Part shown: positions 14,127 through 19,621 of the stretch, in pieces
Numbering within the stretch: position 1 is the first letter of the stretch
Layout: each line of letters starts with the position of its first letter
From: Spirochaetaceae bacterium
Lineage (GTDB): Bacteria; Spirochaetota; Spirochaetia; SZUA-6; Bin103
Reading direction: 5' to 3'
Assembly (NCBI GenBank): GCA_028820215.1
Contig: JAPPKD010000190.1
Span: forward strand, 1 to 19,621
DNA length: 19,621 nucleotides
The notes under the pieces: generated by a model
Databases searched by the model: none
What the model was told of the DNA's origin: nothing
Seen by the model: only the letters and a program-made list of their open reading frames with translations
Translations under genes and position numbers: made by a program

Positions 14127-14174
14127 AATGTTCGGAATAGTCAATCGAGCTCGCTCTTTCTAGGGGGCCAACCA

Positions 14175-15224
14175 ATGCGAAGAATCGCTCTCATAATTGT
14201 AGTCTTATCTACTGTAGCAGTCGCGACTTGTGGCATCGGGCAACCCGACCCAGTAACGCAGCTCATGGATCTGACGGCTGATCGCGGGTATATCCCGTTG
14301 GCTATGGAGACATATACTGCAGTCCCTGCACTACTCCACGACGTTGGCAACCACCCTAAATTGCTCAAGGACATGAACCTGCTCGGAGGAGTAGTTGCTG
14401 GATATGACCGCCTCAACCTCGTGTCGCGAGACTCGGAGTGCTTTGCTTCCCCCGCATTAGAGCTGATCGAGAGCCCCCGTGACCCCGTAGTCCACCCGGG
14501 CCGACTTAGGTTCGACAGTGTGACAACTCTGGATATCCCAATCACGATCAGCATAGGAGAAGCAATTATCAGATTCTCAAGCAAGAAGAAAGTTACCGTA
14601 AGCAAGCCTGTAATACTCCAATTCGCAGCCCATGATAATCCCCGACACCTGCTTTCGATGATTCAGATATTTAGGCATGAAGAGCAGGACACAGACGCCA
14701 ATAATGAGGATGAGGCGGCCGATGATGAAGCTCTTTTGCTCATCGATAGCGTTATCATATCAGATATAGTTAGAAGCACGCATCTCGAATTCGAAGTAGA
14801 CAACGATTCTAGATCGGCGCAAATATCTGCGGATTACTACGAGCGTATCAGCCTATTGCTCGGTTTTACGGTGGCCTCCGTGCGCCTCATAGACGATCCA
14901 TCGGCATATGCGAAGTTCTTCGTGGAAAAGCTAAAGCACGATGTACGACTGATTTTCAAGAGTCATCTAAAAGACGCTCGGACGCTTATTGTTGCAACAT
15001 TGGAAGGTATACCGACGAAGAAGCAGGAGCCTTGGATTCTTGCAAGGCCTGACACTAAGCCACTCGTGGAAGTATATTTCTATGCGGCAAATCGTCTCCT
15101 TTATAGCAGATTCGAGCTGAGTGTAGAAGCGGATTTTTCGGTATCAGGCGAGCCGGTTGAGATGATAGAAGTGAGTTGGAGTCGGCAGGATAGCGGTTCT
15201 TTGATGAAGATCTGCGAGGACTAA
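14175..15224 (+). CDS. Unrecognised exported protein (possible lipoprotein), compositionally foreign
   Basis: I do not recognise this 349-residue protein. It begins MRRIALIIVVLSTVAVATCGIGQ, a basic start plus hydrophobic core that ends at Cys19. VATC is not a classic lipobox, but permissive ones exist in spirochaetes; otherwise it is a signal anchor. Residues 110-150 are strand-rich (RFDSVTTLDIPITISIGEAIIRFSSKKKVTV). An acidic linker follows at 168-186 (HEEQDTDANNEDEAADDEA), then a mixed C-terminal domain with YYERISLLLGFTVASVRLIDD and AYAKFFVEKLKHDVRLIFKSH. Codons are far AT-richer than neighbouring genes (27/60 GC around the start), indicating transfer. The promoter TTGACA-17-TAACCT and AGGGGG before the ATG argue that it is a real gene. 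It converges on the res gene. No function is assigned. Confidence 0.7.
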   Translation: MRRIALIIVVLSTVAVATCGIGQPDPVTQLMDLTADRGYIPLAMETYTAVPALLHDVGNHPKLLKDMNLLGGVVAGYDRLNLVSRDSECFASPALELIESPRDPVVHPGRLRFDSVTTLDIPITISIGEAIIRFSSKKKVTVSKPVILQFAAHDNPRHLLSMIQIFRHEEQDTDANNEDEAADDEALLLIDSVIISDIVRSTHLEFEVDNDSRSAQISADYYERISLLLGFTVASVRLIDDPSAYAKFFVEKLKHDVRLIFKSHLKDARTLIVATLEGIPTKKQEPWILARPDTKPLVEVYFYAANRLLYSRFELSVEADFSVSGEPVEMIEVSWSRQDSGSLMKICED

Positions 15225-15360
15225 TGGGGGCGTTGTCTTAGCTCGATAACGCACTCATAAAGCGTTCCGGTGCTCCGTTCAGGTTCTCTGCAATGCAAGA
15301 AAATGCAAGGATAAGTCGGATTCTCGGGTCGTGGTCAGGAGTGAGATGCCCGCGCTCCGC

Positions 15361-17940
15361 TTAGTAGTCGTTGGCCCAGCCGCTGACGTAGAGCGCCTCG
15401 GTGTCGTCGGCTTCTGTGGCGGCGCTCCGAGTGTCCGGATCGGTGAGGTCCAGGACACGCAGGGTGCCGTCCTTCATCTGCGCGACGGATTCGATGCGAT
15501 GGAAGGACTCGCCGTGCGTGGCGGCGAACTCGGCCAGACCCCGCAGCTTGGCAAGTGCGTCGGCGAGGTGGTGACCGTGCGGGTCGACGATGGAGACCTT
15601 CATGTTCTGCTGATCGCCATGGAAGAAGAGGAAATCCGGGCACATTCGGCGCCAGTGCCCCTGCGTGTTCTGGTACGCGATTGCGAGGGCATCTCCTGAC
15701 GGGCGTGAAGGGTTCCGATACCAGGCCTGAAATCCGGGGCGGCCCATCTCCTTGTCCAGAACGTCGGTCTCCCACTGGTTCAGCGAGCCGATGGGGAAGT
15801 TACCGTCGCGGTCGGACGTGAGGTGTCTGGTCCGGGTGTCCAGCTTGTGGCCGTCGGTGTTCTCGGTCTCCTCGGTGCGGACGCGGGGCCGCTTGATCTC
15901 GATCACTTGCGGCTCGGGCGACATGCCCTTGATCTCGTCGTAGACGGCACGGCGTTCGTCTGTCAGCCCCTTGATGGCAACCCGGTACTGGCCAAACCAC
16001 TTCTTGACGACTTCATCGGCTTCCCGGTCGAGATCGTCTGACAATCCGTCGACCTGGGCCAGCGCAGCGACCTTGACGTGGGCGTCGAACAGACCATCGT
16101 CGTCCTCGTCCCCGGTGGCGAGGTAGTCGGCGTACTTGCGGGCGACGTCCGCCGTGAGCGTGCGGCTGGCAGCCTTGAAGTCGGCCTCGACGGAGTGCTC
16201 GTCGGCGGCTTCCACGAACGTGTGGCGTTCGCGAATCTCACCTCCGACGACACGCGCGACGAGCGTCTCGCCCTCGACCTGGAGGATCCCCTTTCCGGCG
16301 GCTGCAACTTTCTCCTTGTGCTGAGCCAGCAGGCCATCCAGCTTGGCGAAGAGCTTCCGATAGGCATCCTTACGTGCGTTCGCCCTCAGACCGTCTCGCG
16401 ACAGCGCCTGAGCAAGCGCAGACAGTCTCCGTACCGGGCGCGTGGCCTTGCGCGGCAAGGTCTGCGACGGCAACGCGTCGAACGCCTCCCACACCGTCTC
16501 CGGTACTTCCTGGTTGACGGCCATGTCGACGGGGGCGAGGAGCACGCGGCGGCCGGCACCGCCTCCGGTGCCATCGTCGTCGTGCTCGCGGTCGCCGAGC
16601 ATGGCCCTCGCGACACGACCGGCGGTGGGTCGATCGAAATGCGGCAGCAAGCATTCCACCGAGTTCAGCAGGTCATTGCCGGGCACGCGCCGAGCCAGCG
16701 GCGTGCGGACCATCCGGCCGAGAAGTTGGGTGATGTGGGTCTCGTCGGCGGCGGGCCGGAACGACACCAGCACCTCGGCACGAGGGCAGTCCCAACCGGT
16801 CGAGATCGCGTCCTTGGCGAATAGCACGCGGATGTGTGTGCGGTCTTGCACCGTCTCGGGGCCGACGTGCGGGATCGAGAACCCTCCGATTTCAATCGCT
16901 GCGTGATCGCCGAACACGTGCGCCATTGCATCCGGTTCCAGTTCCGGCCAGTTCTCCCGGACGGTTGTGAAGGCCGAAAGGAGGAGTTCGTTCGACGGCT
17001 TGTTTGGCACCTGCACGACCAGGAGCGGCACGACGGGCTGCGTCGCTGTGCCCTCTCGCTGCGCGTAGGCTTGCCACAACTTCGTGGCCTTCTTCGCCTT
17101 TCCGGTGGCTCGGGATAGCAGGACGGTGTCGAACCGACCGGTTTCTGTGGGGAAATCGAGCCGGATGTCGTCCTTGAGCAAACCCGATTCCTGCACGCGC
17201 GCCGGGTCGACTACCACCGGAGGGTAGCTGGTCCGGTTTTCGGCCTTCGCCATCGCGTCGTTGAAGCGCTCGACGGTCGCGGAGATTCCCCACACGATCG
17301 GCACGGGCGGGACGCCGTTGCCGCCGTTTACGAGCCGCTGCACGATGGTGGCCTTTTCAGCCCGCTCACCCGTGCTCGGCGACTTCATGCCCCGGTGCGC
17401 CTCGTCGAGGACGAGGTACAGGGTGAGCTGCTCGTCGGCGATCGTGTTCGCCAGCGTGTCCCACATCGTGAACGCCCGTGCGTCCGGCATCGACAGTTCA
17501 TACTGTGTATCCTGCGCGCTCTCGGCAGCTCCCCTGACCAACAGCGACTTCTTCCCGAGCTTCTGGGCGTTGAGGAAGTAGACCTTGCCCGGTTCGAGCT
17601 TCTCCTGGTTGAAGGTGTTCTCGATCACCACCAGCCGCGAGTGGGCGATCTGGTCGGCGGCGTCCAGCAGGCGGAACCGAGTTTGCTCATTGAGTGAAGG
17701 GTCATCCGTGAACCATAGCAACACTGCACCAGGGTCGGAGTCGAAGTCGTAGTCCGCGTTGCCATCGAACAACGCTTCGATCACTGCCGCGGCCATCACC
17801 GTCTTGCCCGCGCCAGTGGTCGCTGTAAGTGAGAATGCCACCGGGGACCGCCATCGATGCCAGTCGGCTCGTGCCCGTTTCAGGCGGTCTATCACGTCGG
17901 CGACGGAGTCGTTCTGGTAGTCTTTAAGCGTGTACCTCAC
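15361..17940 (-). CDS. res: Type III-like restriction subunit: DEAH helicase with C-terminal nuclease-like domain
   Basis: This 859-residue protein is the ATP-dependent translocase/restriction subunit paired with the adjacent methyltransferase. SF2 motifs run in order: Q-motif area YTLKDYQNDSV, Walker A TGAGKT at 42-47, DEAH at 179-182, SAT at 220-222, STGWDCPRAEVLVSFR at about 380-394, and the arginine-finger motif QLLGRMVRTP at 405-414. The tail has CPDFLFF (P768-D769) then VSIVDPHG (785-789) where type III enzymes usually show an E-x-K pair, so the nuclease centre is a variant or inactive. The start is GTG 17940, 2 nt after the mod stop, with GGGAG 6 nt before it. The frame is open 30 codons further upstream, but only inside mod. 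Length is slightly below typical type III Res (about 900-1000). Tight coupling to mod indicates one RM operon. Confidence 0.88.
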   Translation of the reverse strand: MRYTLKDYQNDSVADVIDRLKRARADWHRWRSPVAFSLTATTGAGKTVMAAAVIEALFDGNADYDFDSDPGAVLLWFTDDPSLNEQTRFRLLDAADQIAHSRLVVIENTFNQEKLEPGKVYFLNAQKLGKKSLLVRGAAESAQDTQYELSMPDARAFTMWDTLANTIADEQLTLYLVLDEAHRGMKSPSTGERAEKATIVQRLVNGGNGVPPVPIVWGISATVERFNDAMAKAENRTSYPPVVVDPARVQESGLLKDDIRLDFPTETGRFDTVLLSRATGKAKKATKLWQAYAQREGTATQPVVPLLVVQVPNKPSNELLLSAFTTVRENWPELEPDAMAHVFGDHAAIEIGGFSIPHVGPETVQDRTHIRVLFAKDAISTGWDCPRAEVLVSFRPAADETHITQLLGRMVRTPLARRVPGNDLLNSVECLLPHFDRPTAGRVARAMLGDREHDDDGTGGGAGRRVLLAPVDMAVNQEVPETVWEAFDALPSQTLPRKATRPVRRLSALAQALSRDGLRANARKDAYRKLFAKLDGLLAQHKEKVAAAGKGILQVEGETLVARVVGGEIRERHTFVEAADEHSVEADFKAASRTLTADVARKYADYLATGDEDDDGLFDAHVKVAALAQVDGLSDDLDREADEVVKKWFGQYRVAIKGLTDERRAVYDEIKGMSPEPQVIEIKRPRVRTEETENTDGHKLDTRTRHLTSDRDGNFPIGSLNQWETDVLDKEMGRPGFQAWYRNPSRPSGDALAIAYQNTQGHWRRMCPDFLFFHGDQQNMKVSIVDPHGHHLADALAKLRGLAEFAATHGESFHRIESVAQMKDGTLRVLDLTDPDTRSAATEADDTEALYVSGWANDY

Positions 17941-17942
17941 AG

Positions 17943-19621
17943 CTACTCCCGCCCCGTGTTGATCGTGAAATTGGTGAGGTACGACTCGTACAAGCGCACG
18001 GCTTCCACGCGTGATGGCAGTTCGCCGCACACCATCTGGTACCCCCGATCGTCGTCTGTGACGATAAACGCGATGCGTATCGATTCGACCTCGGAAACGG
18101 ATGCGAGGAACCCCTGGGAGGCGTCAAGGTCGAACAGCACTCCGTACGTGTGCGCAACGTCGAAGTCGTGCCTTGCCTTCTCGATCCGGCGTCCTTGAGC
18201 CCCGGCCCTGAGCCAAAGCAACGGCGCGATCGCCTCGAACGCTCGGTTGTGGGCCACCGGCCGTGGTGCCTCGTAGGTCATGGTGAAGAACTCGACGTTC
18301 TCTTCGAATCCCTCGGCCATCGGAAACTCGTCGATAAACTTGTAGTCTCCCTCGATCGCAGACCCATCGGGGGTCGTGCCCGTTACGGCGGCTGCCATAC
18401 GAGGTATCGTGAAGTACTCGCAGATCCCCTGTGACTCCCATTCAGGGTCGCCAGGCCGCAACCCCTTCAGGCGAAACGTCGTCTCCTCGTGAGCCGATAT
18501 CTCGTTGTTTGTGACGAGTATGGACCTTCTCGTTCCACCGTCCTGCTTATTAAGTCTCATGACGGCCTGCGCAGTAGTTCCCGAGCCCGCAAAGAAATCG
18601 AGAATGACGGCTTCCGGCTTGTCATTGACGAAGAACCGGAGCGCATCCTCGACCGCATAGAGGGACTTCGGGAACGGAAACTTGCGACCAGGGAGAAGCC
18701 GGGAGAGCAGGCGTGTACCGTATTGGGTGGAGTCGTGTGACGGGATGCGCCACTGACTGCCGGGTACGGCCACGACCTGGTCTGTGTCGGTGTGTTCTAC
18801 CACCAGCGAACCATCTGGCGCGCGGCCGCTCTCTCGAAAGTCGCCTCGCCGTATCTTCGCATATTCTCCGTCCTTCAGTACATACATGACAAATCCGCGG
18901 TCCGAATTGCCGCCCACTCGCACTCGCCCCTGTGGCATGCGTTTCTTGAGTGTCTCCGGCGTCCATTGCCATCTACCTTCGGTCTGGTCTCTTCTGATGG
19001 GCAGCACAGCCGTTAATCCCGCTATCGGTTGAGGCTGATGCGTGCCTTCCGGCAAAGGTGCACCGATCCGAGCCACGCGATTAGTCTCCGGGTCAACGTA
19101 GATCGGATAAAAACACCCAGGCGAGTCACTCCTCTCCGCGCCTGGTCCCGACCTGCGAAGTAAATCCCAACGAATGTTCCCGGTATGAGTTCTGCCTCTA
19201 CTCGAAACCCAGTCTCTACTCAGCATCAACGGTTGTGGTGCGGCGGTGCCCAACATGACGAAGAAAACGTACTCATCGCTTCGGCCGAACGCTCCGCCGC
19301 GGGAGACTGCGGCTGGATTGACGTTCGTGCTCACCATCTGGGTTCTGGTCGTAGGGCTCGCCGGGAACAACTGCTCCACCAACAACCCAAGGCGGAGATG
19401 CTCCTTCTCGTCGATTGTCACGATCAAGACCGAGCATTCCGGGTTGAGAAGCCGCTTCGCCAGCTTCAACCGCCGTTCCATCATCGCGAGCCATTTGGAG
19501 TGCCGGTAGGCATCGTCGCCGTCGACGTAGTCGTTGTTGTATTTCCAGTCCCGCGCGCCGGTGTTGTAAGCCCGGCTTATTCGTGCTGGGGTTGAAGAGT
19601 TGGCTGAATTGAGGCTCCGAG
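17943..19621 (-). CDS. mod: Site-specific DNA methyltransferase, type III Mod-like, 5' end beyond the window
   Basis: The visible 558 C-terminal residues belong to a beta-class adenine-N6 methyltransferase. First comes AYNTGARDWKYNNDYVDGDD (about 19509-19571), the segment after catalytic motif IV, then HSKWLAMMERRLKLAKRLL and VLIVTIDEKEHLRLG. A variable target-recognition region follows. Near the end is LDFFAGSGTTAQAVMRLN (motif I, FAGSGTT at 18573-18593), the SAM-binding loop; the IV-before-I order defines the beta class. The last 150 residues (IPRMAAAVTG, FIVTDDDRGYQMVCGELP, VRLYESYLTNF) are a conserved C-terminal extension. The frame stays open to the right edge, so start and N-terminus are missing. 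Upstream of YNTG the residues are ARISRA rather than DPP. The stop is 2 nt before res. No phase-variation repeat is seen in the visible part. Confidence 0.88.
   Translation of the reverse strand, partial: RSLNSANSSTPARISRAYNTGARDWKYNNDYVDGDDAYRHSKWLAMMERRLKLAKRLLNPECSVLIVTIDEKEHLRLGLLVEQLFPASPTTRTQMVSTNVNPAAVSRGGAFGRSDEYVFFVMLGTAAPQPLMLSRDWVSSRGRTHTGNIRWDLLRRSGPGAERSDSPGCFYPIYVDPETNRVARIGAPLPEGTHQPQPIAGLTAVLPIRRDQTEGRWQWTPETLKKRMPQGRVRVGGNSDRGFVMYVLKDGEYAKIRRGDFRESGRAPDGSLVVEHTDTDQVVAVPGSQWRIPSHDSTQYGTRLLSRLLPGRKFPFPKSLYAVEDALRFFVNDKPEAVILDFFAGSGTTAQAVMRLNKQDGGTRRSILVTNNEISAHEETTFRLKGLRPGDPEWESQGICEYFTIPRMAAAVTGTTPDGSAIEGDYKFIDEFPMAEGFEENVEFFTMTYEAPRPVAHNRAFEAIAPLLWLRAGAQGRRIEKARHDFDVAHTYGVLFDLDASQGFLASVSEVESIRIAFIVTDDDRGYQMVCGELPSRVEAVRLYESYLTNFTINTGRE

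Noticed and set aside
17941..18030. 30-residue N-terminal extension of the res product
   Set aside because: It lies wholly inside the end of mod, while GTG 17940 has a ribosome site and the usual family N-terminus (YTLKDYQ).
1..19621. CRISPR array, insertion sequence, integrase or phase-variable simple repeats
   Set aside because: No regularly spaced repeats, transposase motifs, terminal inverted repeats or long homopolymer/short tandem repeats were seen on reading both strands.

Overview
The window is GC-rich, gene-dense bacterial chromosome. Two 60-base lines counted by eye gave 40/60 GC in the sugar-acid genes (10321-10380) and 38/60 in the restriction gene (17041-17100). A line in the island between them gave only 27/60 (14161-14220). 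The carbohydrate transporter with a non-lipidated binding protein whose mature end starts EGQ, and the general gene content, would suit an uncultured spirochaete. A Chloroflexi- or Actinobacteria-like organism cannot be excluded, because the window has no rRNA or core marker gene. Several genes appear to have a TAnnnT -10 box 6-7 nt before the start codon and no Shine-Dalgarno, which suggests frequent leaderless transcription.

Layout. (1) 124-630: msrA (+), convergent with the next block across two back-to-back hairpins. (2) 716-7037, minus strand, read right to left: MFS exporter, enolase-superfamily (mandelate racemase-like) enzyme, two LplB/LplC-type sugar permeases and a large solute-binding protein. 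The spacing between the first four is 3-17 nt, so this is probably one sugar or sugar-acid uptake and catabolism operon. No ABC ATPase is present, so one is presumably shared from elsewhere. (3) 7111-8901, plus strand: HAD phosphatase and a LigC-like ATP-dependent DNA ligase. (4) 8927-10151, minus strand: a VapBC-type toxin-antitoxin pair with a palindromic operator on the vapB start codon, behind a GNAT acetyltransferase. (5) 10274-13414, plus strand: a metal-dependent amidohydrolase of uronate-isomerase or amidohydrolase type, a DUF4258/DUF2283 pair, and a ManD/RspA-type sugar-acid dehydratase. (6) 13415-15360: an AT-richer island with about 680 bp lacking a confident gene, then an unrecognised exported protein with its own consensus promoter. 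(7) 15361-19621, minus strand: a type III-like restriction-modification pair, with mod running off the right edge and res 2 nt behind it.

The left and centre read as a sugar-acid (uronate/aldonate) utilisation region with two different enolase-superfamily enzymes and an amidohydrolase. The right half is accessory: two small toxin-antitoxin-like modules, a compositionally foreign orphan gene, and a modification-restriction system whose visible catalytic motifs depart from textbook consensus. The best candidates for something undescribed are the orphan exported protein beside the RM pair and the atypical nuclease tail of that pair. No CRISPR array, insertion sequence, tRNA or rRNA was found.
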